A DNA stretch of 21,706 nucleotides from an uncultured Eubacterium sp. GTDB taxonomy: Bacteria; Bacillota; Clostridia; Oscillospirales; Acutalibacteraceae. The notes below the pieces were generated by a model. That model searched no databases. It had not been told where the DNA came from and worked only from the letters and a program-made list of their open reading frames with translations. Shown here piece after piece: positions 1-8,765 of this stretch (position 1 is its first letter; each line of letters opens with the position of its first letter). The stretch is from contig CAKSWS010000029.1 in the NCBI GenBank assembly GCA_934512155.1, positions 1-21,706 of the forward strand, read 5' to 3'. Position numbers and translations under genes: made by a program.

Positions 1-3000
1 GAATTAGGTATATACAAAGCCAATGTTTCGGAATTATAACCTGTTAGCAAATTATCATCTTTACCACCTGCGATATAAACGGTTGAACCTTTTTGCTCGT
101 TTGCAAACTTTTTAACCTGTGAATTGAAGCAGTTTGAACCGCCGTAGCCGTAAATACTTAAAACAGCACCCGTTCCCACTGTTTCAAGCCATAAATGGCG
201 ATTTGAACGGCTTGATGTAACAACACCACGAACATAAACTGTTGCAGCATTTGCCAAATCTAGAATGTTGCTGCCGTCATCTCCGCTGTTTGCGGCTGAT
301 ATATTACCTACTACATACAATTCACCGTTATCTATTTTTAAGCCTCGTTTAGCCGTTATGTTGCCTTTAACATACATTGCACCGTAATTATAAAGGCCTA
401 AATTGCGGTGTTTTGTAACAAGACCGTCTTTATAAGACCTGTTACCGTTTATTGTAACATCACCCATACATTTGATAACATTATTATTATCTATATTGCC
501 GTTACAATCAAAATCACCGTTTATTAACAACTGTGCATTATTAATAAATTCTGTGGATTCACTCGCTTTAAATTCCAAACTGTTGCAAACAATTACATTT
601 GAATTATCATTTGCAGTTGTTATATAACTTTTAACAGTAATTTTGCCTGTACAATATAATTTTGCACCGGATTCCATAATAAGACCGTTACATGTAATGT
701 TACCGTTACAATAAACAACAGTTCCTTCTCTTAACTGAAGTTCTCCTTGTGATGTACCCGCAATATCAATATTACCGTTTACAACAAGAGAACTGTTTGC
801 TTTAACATCAAGATTCTTTTTTGATACATAAGCAGTTCCGTTTACAACATTATTTGCATTCGGACCCAACGCTGTACTTGAACTTGACGTGTTGTGAATT
901 GAAATAACATCTAAAGCCTTATTTTCAGTAGTACCGTCGCCCCACGTTGTACCCTGACGAAGAACATATTTACCTGACCAAATATATGGCATATAAGTTA
1001 TTATAATATTTTTACCGTCAATATCACTTACTTGATTATCAAAATACCAACGAACTGAATTGATTGCCGCATACTGACCAAGGAAATTATCGTTCATTTT
1101 AGGCATTTCAATGCTGCCGCCTGATGCAGACACAACATCTGATTTTACGCTACTGTAGCTGTTTTTAAAATCTTTTTCGAGCTCATCACGCTTTTTGGCT
1201 ACTGCACCGTCGGCATAATTTGTTTTATATTTATCATTACTTGCAACATTTTCTTCATAATATTGATTAATTGCACTTTCGCCGTAAACAGCAGTTTTTT
1301 TATTTTGAATAAACGCCGAATTAAATTCGCTTACAAATTCATCCGGAGTTTTGAGAACATTACTGCCGTTGAACAAATTAAAACCTTTATACGAAGTATG
1401 AGAATCATCAACCAAAGGAGTTAAACCGGCATCTTTAGATTCCTTAAAGTTTGCAAAAAGCGGAGTAGAATCTGCATTTGTAAGCTTATCTGTAGAATCA
1501 TATGTAGAATCGGTATATTCTGTGTCTTTAAGAATATTAACAAGGTCATTTGTCATATTCTTAACAGCCTCTTTAACCGTTCTTGCACCTGTTACCTGAG
1601 AATCACCCAATTCAGCAGCGGATTTTGTTGCATTTCTGATTGACTGATTAACCTGACGGGTAAAATAAGGCTTCATATTCGGAACTGCGATATATTCGCT
1701 CATTTCCTGGAATGTACGGCCAACTGAAAATGCTGCGCCTGCATTTGTGGCATCATTTATTTGACTGCCGCCAACGCCGGCAAAAATATTTGAAGTATCT
1801 CTGTTTACCTGACTTCCGAAAACAGAAAGATTTTTAGCCTGAGTTACAGTTCCGTCGTCATTTTTCTTTTCAAATTTAATTCCGTAATTAATAGTTGACG
1901 CTTTATCTGCCCTGTTTTGATACAAAAGAGTTCCGGATGTTCCGTAAAGAGGGTCTGAACCGTTAACCTGAATTTTTTCGGCAATACTTTCAATTCCGTT
2001 TTCACGAACCTCGGCAAGCATTTTTTCACTGTTTGACTGACTGACATCATAAACAATCATTGACTGATTATTCAATGTGTATGTTCCGTCATCATTATAA
2101 GCAAGATTATCTGACTGTGCCAAAATTGCATTTTTTTGATTATCGCTGTACTGTGTGTTTTTTGCAAAATATACTACAGCAGCTTCACGATACTTATCCT
2201 GTAAAGCAGATGTACTGCCAACCAAGTTGAAATCAACTGTATCAAGAATATAAAGAGCAACCTGTGTTTGCTCAAGATACTGCTGATTTTGAATATAAAC
2301 ATGAGTAGACTCATCATGATTATTTTTTAAAGAACTGGAAAACTTAATATTATTGTGTGCAGTATAAGTTACCTGACCGTAATCGTCATAAGCAGAGTCA
2401 TTTTCCTTGCTTGCCTCATCATATGCATCATCATTGCTGTTGCCTTCATAATCTTGGTCTTTAACACGACTTGCATTTAATGCCTGAACGGCAATGCTTA
2501 TATCGGAATTTGAATGAACATCTCCATTTGTAATAACTTCTGAAAGATTAATATTTACAAGTGAATTGAAATTAGGGTCTTTGCCGAAAATGCCTAAAAT
2601 CGGCTGAATGATAATTTCATTGGTTTTATTAATTAACTTTTCAAAACTTGCAGTTATTGAATTTAAAGTTCCGGAGGTTCTGCCGTTAATATTAAGGGCA
2701 GCACCATTTGCCAAAACTTTATCCGAACCAGCAAACAAAGTATATTTTAAGGCACGTGGCATACCTACATAATTTGCTTCACACCTAATATATGCAGTTT
2801 TTGAAAGACGCAAAGAATCAATATCCAGCATTTTGGCAAAAATCGTATTATCCACCAAATCTACCGTTAATTTATAATAACCGGTAGTTATATATTCATC
2901 TGCATTAATTGTTTCTGCATTACGAACGCCTTTCTTTTCGATAGTAACGGTCATTTTATCTTTATAATTCCCGTCAATATCATAGCCGTTTTTAGCCAAA

Positions 3001-3221
3001 TAATCGCAAGCGATATCCTCTAAACTACCATCAACGGCACCTAAATTAGCTGCAAGTGCGGTACCTGCGGCATCAACTGCATTTTGAAGTTTTGCACCCA
3101 TATAGTAATGAAGTCCTAAATCAACCGAAAGAGCCGTAAAGCCAATAAGAACGGTTAAAATAAGTGCAGTAATTACAGTTATAGCACCGTGTTCCTTTGA
3201 TTTTATATATGATTTTTTCAA
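1..3221 (-). CDS. TadG-like pilus-associated protein with C-terminal repeat domain (partial, C-terminus beyond window)
   Basis: An uninterrupted minus-strand frame runs from a TTG start at 3221 off the left edge, giving at least 1073 residues. The start is set by AAGGGGTG a few bases upstream. The N-terminus (KEHGAITVITALILTVLIG, then a VDLG motif and LQNAVDAAGTALAAN) is the Tad/TadG domain: one membrane helix after a short basic leader, with a prepilin-like Gly12 but no Glu at +5. The likely role is a surface-exposed component tied to the Tad pilus, anchored by that helix. Residues about 100-780 are polar, Asn/Asp/Ser-rich and unrecognised. Residues about 785-1025 (positions about 860-150) consist of roughly nine units of about 20 residues with a GNI or GxI core, resembling a parallel beta-helix or bactofilin-like fold. 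It follows the DivIVA-like gene by 30 bases and is probably the end of the operon visible here. The TadG assignment rests on the N-terminus and context; the function of the large distal part is unknown. Confidence 0.85.
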   Translation of the reverse strand, partial: MKKSYIKSKEHGAITVITALILTVLIGFTALSVDLGLHYYMGAKLQNAVDAAGTALAANLGAVDGSLEDIACDYLAKNGYDIDGNYKDKMTVTIEKKGVRNAETINADEYITTGYYKLTVDLVDNTIFAKMLDIDSLRLSKTAYIRCEANYVGMPRALKYTLFAGSDKVLANGAALNINGRTSGTLNSITASFEKLINKTNEIIIQPILGIFGKDPNFNSLVNINLSEVITNGDVHSNSDISIAVQALNASRVKDQDYEGNSNDDAYDEASKENDSAYDDYGQVTYTAHNNIKFSSSLKNNHDESTHVYIQNQQYLEQTQVALYILDTVDFNLVGSTSALQDKYREAAVVYFAKNTQYSDNQKNAILAQSDNLAYNDDGTYTLNNQSMIVYDVSQSNSEKMLAEVRENGIESIAEKIQVNGSDPLYGTSGTLLYQNRADKASTINYGIKFEKKNDDGTVTQAKNLSVFGSQVNRDTSNIFAGVGGSQINDATNAGAAFSVGRTFQEMSEYIAVPNMKPYFTRQVNQSIRNATKSAAELGDSQVTGARTVKEAVKNMTNDLVNILKDTEYTDSTYDSTDKLTNADSTPLFANFKESKDAGLTPLVDDSHTSYKGFNLFNGSNVLKTPDEFVSEFNSAFIQNKKTAVYGESAINQYYEENVASNDKYKTNYADGAVAKKRDELEKDFKNSYSSVKSDVVSASGGSIEMPKMNDNFLGQYAAINSVRWYFDNQVSDIDGKNIIITYMPYIWSGKYVLRQGTTWGDGTTENKALDVISIHNTSSSSTALGPNANNVVNGTAYVSKKNLDVKANSSLVVNGNIDIAGTSQGELQLREGTVVYCNGNITCNGLIMESGAKLYCTGKITVKSYITTANDNSNVIVCNSLEFKASESTEFINNAQLLINGDFDCNGNIDNNNVIKCMGDVTINGNRSYKDGLVTKHRNLGLYNYGAMYVKGNITAKRGLKIDNGELYVVGNISAANSGDDGSNILDLANAATVYVRGVVTSSRSNRHLWLETVGTGAVLSIYGYGGSNCFNSQVKKFANEQKGSTVYIAGGKDDNLLTGYNSETLALYIPN
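150..860 (-). other. Protein repeat region (about nine 20-residue beta-helix-like units)
   Basis: Reading the minus strand in the frame of the TadG-like gene gives successive units such as SLVVNGNIDIAGT, TVVYCNGNITCNGLIME, AKLYCTGKITVKSYITT, VIKCMGDVTINGNRS, AMYVKGNITAKRGLKI and ELYVVGNISAANSGDD. Each has a short beta strand, a Gly-Asn/Asp turn, a second strand and an Asn/Asp/Gly-rich turn. The spacing of about 20 residues is what right-handed beta-helix and bactofilin-type rungs look like. The repeats are degenerate at DNA level, so this is old protein repetition rather than recent DNA duplication. The fold call is inference from pattern only. Confidence 0.6.
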
Positions 3222-3251
3222 GGCAATCACCCCTTAAAAATTAATATATTA

Positions 3252-3908
3252 TTATTTATCTTCGGATTTAACATCTTCTGCTTTAGAATGAGCAAGAGAT
3301 AATTCTGTTTGAAGTCTGTAAATCAAATCTTCTGCCTTATCAACGGCAGATTCATAGATGCGTGAAATTTCGGAATATTTTTTTGCTAAATCATCATTAA
3401 CAGATGATTCCAGTTCACTTGAAAGACTTTTTATCTCAGCCCTGTTTTTATCTACTTTTTTTGTTAAATGAGCGACATCACGTTGCAAATCGATGTTTTC
3501 GCTTTCAAGTTTTTTATTTTCATCTGCCAAAAGTCTGTTTTTTGTTGTAAGTTTTTTAACTGTTTCGTTTAATTCATCTATTTGAGCCGTGTCAACAACA
3601 GAAGTTGCAGAACCGGCTGAATTTTTTAATTCGTCCCGCTCTTTTCGGCAATTTTCAAAAAGAGCGGTCATTTCGGCAAGTTTGCCTTTAACCTGACCTA
3701 ATTCACAGGCAAGCATTGAATTTTCATTTTTTAAATCATTAAATCTATTATCAAAAATTTCGCTTGCGTTTTTATTTGTCTGAAGCAAATTATCAATATA
3801 AGTATCAACCTGTTTTATATCATATCCACGCAGAACCTTATCAAAATCATAATCCTTTGCCGCCGAACCTAAAATTTGAGTTCTGTCAAAAACTTCATTG
3901 TTTGCCAT
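3252..3908 (-). CDS. DivIVA-domain coiled-coil protein in the Tad operon
   Basis: 218 residues, starting at ATG with GGGGGA upstream. Residues about 19-42 (FDKVLRGYDIKQVDTYIDNL) match the DivIVA N-terminal domain signature (F-x3-RGYD-x2-V-D-x-(F/Y)-(I/L)). The rest, about 45-205, is an almost continuous charged heptad-type coiled coil with few prolines. There is no signal peptide or membrane helix. DivIVA proteins (DivIVA, GpsB, Wag31 family) sit at curved membrane at poles and septa and recruit partners. Here the gene lies between the DUF192 and TadG-like genes with gaps of about 20-30 bases on the same strand, so it is probably co-transcribed with the pilus machine. A scaffold that positions the Tad apparatus is the natural inference. 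It is unlikely to be the main cell-division DivIVA, which usually lies near ylm/ileS genes. The domain call is firm; the role is inferred. Confidence 0.8.
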   Translation of the reverse strand: MANNEVFDRTQILGSAAKDYDFDKVLRGYDIKQVDTYIDNLLQTNKNASEIFDNRFNDLKNENSMLACELGQVKGKLAEMTALFENCRKERDELKNSAGSATSVVDTAQIDELNETVKKLTTKNRLLADENKKLESENIDLQRDVAHLTKKVDKNRAEIKSLSSELESSVNDDLAKKYSEISRIYESAVDKAEDLIYRLQTELSLAHSKAEDVKSEDK

Positions 3909-3929
3909 TGAATAAATCCCCCGAGAAAA

Positions 3930-4289
3930 TTATTTAGATTGGATATGAACAAAATCTACAGAATCGCCTGTGTTTAAGCCGAACTTATGTGCCATACCTG
4001 AATTTAATTCCAACACCTTATAGGCGCTTTTAATTTTTTTACAAACTTTATGCGGTTTTACTGCCTCATCAATAAATAAAACTTCACCGTTTTTTGAAAT
4101 ATAAACCGCATCTATATCAAAACGCATACCAAAAGTATGAATTTCGTTGCACGGCGTTAATAACAAGCCGTGATTTTGCGGAATGCTTTTGCGATACATT
4201 AAGCCCATAAATCTTCTGAGAAAAGAACTTGCATCCTCAATGTAATCGCAAATAACATTACCGTTTTTTACTAATTTTAAAACTTTCAT
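3930..4289 (-). CDS. DUF192 family protein
   Basis: 119 residues, the usual length of a bare DUF192 domain. Family features are visible in order: FLRRFMGLMYRK near residues 23-34, GLLLTPCNEIHTFGMRFDID near 41-60 (the conserved phi-H-T-F-x-M segment), VYISKNGEVLFID, a K-P-H-K stretch, and VLELNSGMAHKFGLNTGD near the end. No signal peptide or membrane helix is seen, so it should be cytosolic, unlike many exported DUF192 proteins. Its ATG overlaps the tadC stop (TAATG), which implies translational coupling and stable membership of the Tad operon. The biochemical function of DUF192 is not established. Its position after tadC suggests a part in pilus assembly or its control, but nothing in the sequence shows which. 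Confidence 0.85.
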   Translation of the reverse strand: MKVLKLVKNGNVICDYIEDASSFLRRFMGLMYRKSIPQNHGLLLTPCNEIHTFGMRFDIDAVYISKNGEVLFIDEAVKPHKVCKKIKSAYKVLELNSGMAHKFGLNTGDSVDFVHIQSK

Positions 4290-5221
4290 TAAAATGCTCC
4301 TGCCATATTATCTATTACAGAGAAAACAACAGGACCGAGAATTACGCACATAATCGCAGGAAGAATAAAAATAACCGTAGGTAAAGTCATTTTTGTAGGA
4401 ACTTTTGCCGCAAGTTCTTTAATTTCTTCTCTTTTATTCATACGCAACTGCTCTGACTGTGCCTTTAAAACGTTTGTTACAGGGATACCAAGCTGGCTTG
4501 CCTGAATAATAGCTGAAACAAAAGTTTTTAACTCTTTAACATCCGAAGAATCGGCAAGACTTTTTAAAGCTTCATTTCTGTTTCTGCCAAGCTGAATTTG
4601 CCTGAAAACCGTCATAAGTTCATCAATAAACGGTCCTTCCATTCTTTCTGAAATTTTAACAATAGAAGCGTCAAAACTAAGACCTGCTTCCATACAAACA
4701 CTCATAAGGTCTATAGTTTCGGCAAGTTGTTCTTTAATTGCATTTTGATGAGATTTAACCTTGCTGTTAAGGAACATATCGGGACCTAAAACGGCAATGA
4801 TAATTCCAAAAAGCATTATTAAAACAGCATAATTTGTGTAAGAAAACAAAACAAGACCGATACCCACTGAAATTACTGCCATAACGGCCGTGAAAGCAGT
4901 TTTGAAAAACTGAAAACTGCTTGCTGAAATATGTAAGCCTGCCTTGCGCAATTTTAACGAAGTTTGCTCTAACTTTTCACGCTGTCTTGCGCTTTTTGTT
5001 TGGTCATTTCCCCTATTTTTATTTGCCTTATCTACAATAGGTTTTATAACACGTTCATAAAAGGAAGTGTCTACATTTTTGTAATCTGTTTTTACGGTAT
5101 CTTTACCGATTGCTTTTTTTCTGCGTAAATTATTATCCTCTTCCATACCTTTTTTACTGAGAATAAGAATTACAAGTGCAAGTGCAAACAATGCATAAGC
5201 GATAACAAGAAATTGAATCAT
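4289..5221 (-). CDS. tadC: TadC, Tad pilus inner-membrane platform protein
   Basis: 310 residues. One N-terminal membrane helix (residues about 2-22), a charged cytosolic stretch, two closely spaced helices around 108-150, then a GspF/T2SSF-type cytosolic domain (LAETIDLMSVCMEAGLSFDA, ISERMEGPFIDEL, IQLGRNRNEALKSLADSSDV, FVSAIIQASQLGIPVTNVL) and final hydrophobic helices (TKMTLPTVIFILPAIMCVIL). This is the TadC version of the type II/IV secretion platform family. With TadB it forms the membrane platform that couples ATP hydrolysis by TadA to pilin insertion. GAGGTG about 6 bases before the ATG supports the start. It lies 10 bases after tadB, and its stop overlaps the DUF192 start. Length and motifs are normal. 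Confidence 0.93.
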   Translation of the reverse strand: MIQFLVIAYALFALALVILILSKKGMEEDNNLRRKKAIGKDTVKTDYKNVDTSFYERVIKPIVDKANKNRGNDQTKSARQREKLEQTSLKLRKAGLHISASSFQFFKTAFTAVMAVISVGIGLVLFSYTNYAVLIMLFGIIIAVLGPDMFLNSKVKSHQNAIKEQLAETIDLMSVCMEAGLSFDASIVKISERMEGPFIDELMTVFRQIQLGRNRNEALKSLADSSDVKELKTFVSAIIQASQLGIPVTNVLKAQSEQLRMNKREEIKELAAKVPTKMTLPTVIFILPAIMCVILGPVVFSVIDNMAGAF

Positions 5222-5231
5222 AATTTACACC

Positions 5232-6212
5232 TCACATTTTAATCGTTGTAATTTTCTTAACAGCAACAAATGCCATTAATTCAAGAAATGCAGCAACTGC
5301 CAAAAGTGCATAACCTCTCGGTTCAGTATAAAGTACCTTTACAAAATCATAATTGATAGCAGTAAACATTGCAAGTAAAATAACGGGCATTGCGCCTACA
5401 ATCATACCTGACATTTTACCTGAAGCAGTGGCCGTTTTAAGTTCCTTTTTAAGCTTAATTCTGTCTTTAATGGTATCGGAAAGAGTTTCAAGAATTTCAG
5501 ACAAATTACCGCCGGTTTGCCTTTGAATTAAAACTGCGGAAACAAGAAGAGAAAGGTGCTTACTTTTAATTCTTTTTTCCATATTGTATAACGCTTCTTC
5601 CATTGAAGAACCCATGGCAACCTCTTTTAACACAGTGTCAAATTCAGTTGAAACAGGAGCATCCATATCTTTTGCAATAGTTTCCATAGCCTGAGGAAAA
5701 CTTAAACCTGAACGCAAGCAACTGCAGCAAATCATTAATGCATCGCTTAACTGTTCATCAAATTTTTTAACACGGCTTTTTTGCTTACTCTTAATATAAA
5801 CAATAGGAAGAATAATGCCAACAATAACAAGCAAAAGAGAAACAGCGGCATTTGCTATAAACAAAGCAACCAAACTGCCGGGTACAAAAGCCAAAACAGC
5901 CCAAATTGTCATAAACTCTTCAGGACGCATTTTAATATCGGCTGCCTGCAGTTCCCTGTAAACGGAAGAACCGAATTTTTCAAAGAAATTATCGTGTTTA
6001 TTATTTTTCTTTGCCTGTTTTGATTTGCGTGATTTGTTTTTTACAAGTGAAAGTCCGTCATCAACTCCCACCTGTTTTTCAAGTTCTTTCAGACGCTCTT
6101 CTGCGGCAATTTTATTTGCCGAAACAGCATATGCAATAATATAAGCCAAGGCAAACGCAAGCAGCGCAAACGCCACGGTTATAAAAATAATATTAATTGT
6201 GGAACCAGTCAT
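5232..6212 (-). CDS. tadB: TadB, Tad pilus inner-membrane platform protein
   Basis: 326 residues. An N-terminal membrane helix (about 6-28) is followed by a Lys-rich cytosolic segment (KNKSRKSKQAKKNNKHDN), two adjacent helices (about 103-140), the T2SSF domain (LSDALMICCSCLRSGLSFPQ, METIAKDMDAPVSTEFDTVL, VLIQRQTGGNLSEILETLSD), and two C-terminal helices. The QTGGNLSEIL motif is typical of TadB/GspF proteins. It pairs with TadC as the membrane platform that meets the hexameric TadA ATPase. Its start lies inside the end of tadA (a 20-base overlap), and tadC follows 10 bases later, so expression of the three is coupled. Confidence 0.93.
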   Translation of the reverse strand: MTGSTINIIFITVAFALLAFALAYIIAYAVSANKIAAEERLKELEKQVGVDDGLSLVKNKSRKSKQAKKNNKHDNFFEKFGSSVYRELQAADIKMRPEEFMTIWAVLAFVPGSLVALFIANAAVSLLLVIVGIILPIVYIKSKQKSRVKKFDEQLSDALMICCSCLRSGLSFPQAMETIAKDMDAPVSTEFDTVLKEVAMGSSMEEALYNMEKRIKSKHLSLLVSAVLIQRQTGGNLSEILETLSDTIKDRIKLKKELKTATASGKMSGMIVGAMPVILLAMFTAINYDFVKVLYTEPRGYALLAVAAFLELMAFVAVKKITTIKM

Positions 6213-7545
6213 TATTAACGCTCACTCCGTTTTCTCTGATTTTTTCAATACATCTTGGAATAATACCCGTAGCCTTAAATACACCTTTAAACTTACCGTC
6301 GGAATCCATTTCGCCTTCGGTATCATAAGTAAATATTTCCTGCATACGAACAACATCACCCTCCATTCCCACAATTTCGGAAACAGAAGTGATTTTTCTT
6401 GAACCGTCTCTTAAACGGGATTGTTGAACAATAAGATTGATTGCAGATGCAACCTGATCTCGAATTGCTTTTGACGGCAATTCCGAACCGGACATCATAA
6501 CCATGGTTTCAATACGAGAAACAGAATCCCTTGGAGAGTTTGCGTGAATTGTTGTTAAAGAACCGTCATGACCCGTATTCATTGCCTGAAGCATATCCAG
6601 CGTTTCACTGCTACGAACCTCACCTACGATAATTCGGTCGGGTCTCATACGAAGGGAGTTAACAACCAAATCACGAATACTGATTTGACCTTTACCCTCA
6701 GAGTTTGCCGGTCTGCTTTCAAGTGTTAAAACATGCTGCTGATGAAGCTGAACCTCGGCAGAGTCTTCAATAGTTATAATTCTTTCGGTTTCGGGAATAT
6801 AAGAAGAAAGAATATTTAAAAGTGTTGTTTTACCTGAACCGGTACCGCCGGAAACAACAATGTTTAATTTTCCTTTTACAGCCGCTTCCAAAAATTCAAG
6901 CATTTTAGGAGAAGCAGAACCCCAAGTAATTAAGTTTTCTGCCGTAATAGGTGTTTTGCCGAACTTACGGATTGTTAAAATCGGACCTACAAGAGAAACA
7001 GGCGGAATAATAACGTTAACACGAGAGCCGTCGGGTAAACGAGCGTCAACCATTGGGCTTGCCTCATCAACATGCCTGCCGACTTTAGTAACAATTCTGT
7101 CTATAATTTGCATTAAATGGTCGGTATCTTCAAACTTAACGTCTGTTAATGAAAGTTTACCTCTGCTTTCAACATAAACCTGATCCGGACCGTTTACCAT
7201 AATTTCAGAATAAGCATCGCTGTTAACAAGCATTTGAATAGGACCGTAGCCCATAATATTATCAAAAAGCTCTTCTGCAATTATTCCACGCTCAATTCGG
7301 GGAATTCCGTATTCCGGTCTTTCAACAAATTCATTAATAAGTTCTCTCATTCCCTCATCGCTGACTTGGGAATTTTCGCTTATTTGCTGTTCAATTATTG
7401 CCTGATGAATTTTCTTTTTAGTTTCGGCAAAGGGGTCATCAACAATAAACTTTGAATTTTTAGAAACAAATCTGTCATTATCCTGCGGTGCATTGCTGAC
7501 TCTTTCCGGCTCTGCCGTAGAATCAAATCTATCCAATAATCCCAT
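6193..7545 (-). CDS. tadA: TadA/CpaF, pilus assembly ATPase
   Basis: 450 residues, the standard CpaF size. The secretion-ATPase motifs are complete: Walker A GGTGSGKT at 233-240, Asp box IITIEDSAEV at 256-265, Walker B RPDRIIVGEVR at 301-311, and His box GHDGSLTTIHAN at 325-336. The N-terminal half carries the CpaF-specific region (IMGYGPIQMLV, EIMVNGP, VDARLPDGSRVNVI). It is a cytosolic hexameric ATPase that powers Flp pilus extension, and in some systems retraction. GCAGGT lies 8 bases before the ATG. It follows tadZ by 7 bases and overlaps the start of tadB by 20. No catalytic residue looks altered. Confidence 0.97.
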   Translation of the reverse strand: MGLLDRFDSTAEPERVSNAPQDNDRFVSKNSKFIVDDPFAETKKKIHQAIIEQQISENSQVSDEGMRELINEFVERPEYGIPRIERGIIAEELFDNIMGYGPIQMLVNSDAYSEIMVNGPDQVYVESRGKLSLTDVKFEDTDHLMQIIDRIVTKVGRHVDEASPMVDARLPDGSRVNVIIPPVSLVGPILTIRKFGKTPITAENLITWGSASPKMLEFLEAAVKGKLNIVVSGGTGSGKTTLLNILSSYIPETERIITIEDSAEVQLHQQHVLTLESRPANSEGKGQISIRDLVVNSLRMRPDRIIVGEVRSSETLDMLQAMNTGHDGSLTTIHANSPRDSVSRIETMVMMSGSELPSKAIRDQVASAINLIVQQSRLRDGSRKITSVSEIVGMEGDVVRMQEIFTYDTEGEMDSDGKFKGVFKATGIIPRCIEKIRENGVSVNNDWFHN

Positions 7546-7552
7546 TAATTAA

Positions 7553-8752
7553 TTACCTGCTTTTCCTGCCAAACATACCTGATTTTGCTTTTGCTTTCGG
7601 TTTGCCGATTTCGCCACGTTCTTCAATCAACTGCTTTGCAAATGAACTGATTTCTTTTGCAAAAACAGAACGAGGCTTAAATGTTATAATAGGCTGGCCG
7701 TTATTAAGAGAAGTGTTTACTGTTTTAAAATCGCTTGTAAACACAGCAGAAGCGGACATGCCCAAAAGGTTTTCAAAATCCGTTACGCTGACAGCATTCT
7801 TTTTAACATTTTTATTAATCAGCAAACGAACCTTATCCTTTTGATTTAACTGCTGTAAAACATCCATACAAAGTTTTGCACGTTTTAGCGAAAGAATATT
7901 AACGTCGTTAACCACATAAACAAAGTCAGAAGACTCGATTGCGGTAATAACCGGGTCTGTTAAAGCACAGCCGCAGTCGATAATAATAAATTCAAAATAT
8001 CCCCTTGCAACATCTATTATTGATTTAACGCTTTTGGCAGTTACATATTCGGCAAGTTCCGGTGAATTGGGAGAAGCAAGAAGAGAAAGACCGGAAGAAT
8101 GAGATGTGCAACAGGTTGTTAAATTATCTACAGAAATACCGTTTGTATCTCTTGACAAATCAACAATAGTTTCACCCGGTGTTAAATCAAGAGCCATATC
8201 TGCGTCGCCAAATTGCAAATCAAGGTCGATTAAAAGAGTTTTTTTGCCTTGAGTGGCAAGTGAAATTGCGGTATTTGTGCAAATTGTTGTTTTACCAACG
8301 CCACCTTTACCGCTGAAAAAGGCATATACTCTTGACCTTATTTTTCTGTCTGTAAGTGCAGGACCGCTGAATCTTCTTTCCTTTGAAACAATTTTAGTTA
8401 TGTTTTCGCAAAATTCTATACCGCCGGTTGAAATATCCATAACCTGACGAACACCTGCCTGAGCAGCTGCATTAACAAGATCTACTGAAATTTTATCTGT
8501 TAAAATTACGGCAGAACAACCTATTGAAGCCAAGTTCATTTCTTCAATAAAATCAAGATACTCACTGTCAATATCTACGCTTTGGGCAAGAAAAACAACA
8601 ACATCAGGAACAAAACCCTGAATTCTTACTTTAGCGCCAGGTTCTACATCCGCATAGCCGATAATAGAAATATTTTCATCTACAAGCTTATTTTTAAGTG
8701 CAACTTTATACTCCGTATTGTCAGAGCAAACAACTAAACTAATTTTATCCAT
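7553..8752 (-). CDS. tadZ: TadZ/CpaE, ParA/MinD-like pilus localisation ATPase
   Basis: 399 residues. Residues 1-125 form an atypical receiver-like domain (LVVCSDNTEYKVALKNKL, VVVFLAQSVDID, VRQVMDISTGG). Then comes a MinD/ParA ATPase with a deviant Walker A, KGGVGKTT at 149-156, and LLIDLDLQFGDADMALDL, the second conserved Asp region. The C-terminus is a basic tail (KPKAKAKSGMFGRKSR). TadZ proteins mark the cell site, often a pole, where the Tad apparatus assembles. AGGAGA lies 9 bases before the ATG. Finding it in the same operon as a DivIVA-domain protein suggests the two may share the positioning job; that is inference. Confidence 0.93.
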   Translation of the reverse strand: MDKISLVVCSDNTEYKVALKNKLVDENISIIGYADVEPGAKVRIQGFVPDVVVFLAQSVDIDSEYLDFIEEMNLASIGCSAVILTDKISVDLVNAAAQAGVRQVMDISTGGIEFCENITKIVSKERRFSGPALTDRKIRSRVYAFFSGKGGVGKTTICTNTAISLATQGKKTLLIDLDLQFGDADMALDLTPGETIVDLSRDTNGISVDNLTTCCTSHSSGLSLLASPNSPELAEYVTAKSVKSIIDVARGYFEFIIIDCGCALTDPVITAIESSDFVYVVNDVNILSLKRAKLCMDVLQQLNQKDKVRLLINKNVKKNAVSVTDFENLLGMSASAVFTSDFKTVNTSLNNGQPIITFKPRSVFAKEISSFAKQLIEERGEIGKPKAKAKSGMFGRKSR

Positions 8753-8765
8753 AAATTGATATCTC

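Noticed and set aside
150..860. DNA repeats or CRISPR-like array at the left end
   Set aside because: The periodicity is at protein level only; DNA units are degenerate, variable in length and inside an open coding frame.
2039..2056. DVSQS in the TadG-like protein as a vWA MIDAS motif (DxSxS)
   Set aside because: The segment reads MIVYDVSQSNSEKM, which fits the short motif, but I could not see the other MIDAS Thr and Asp segments at the right spacing, so a vWA domain is not claimed.
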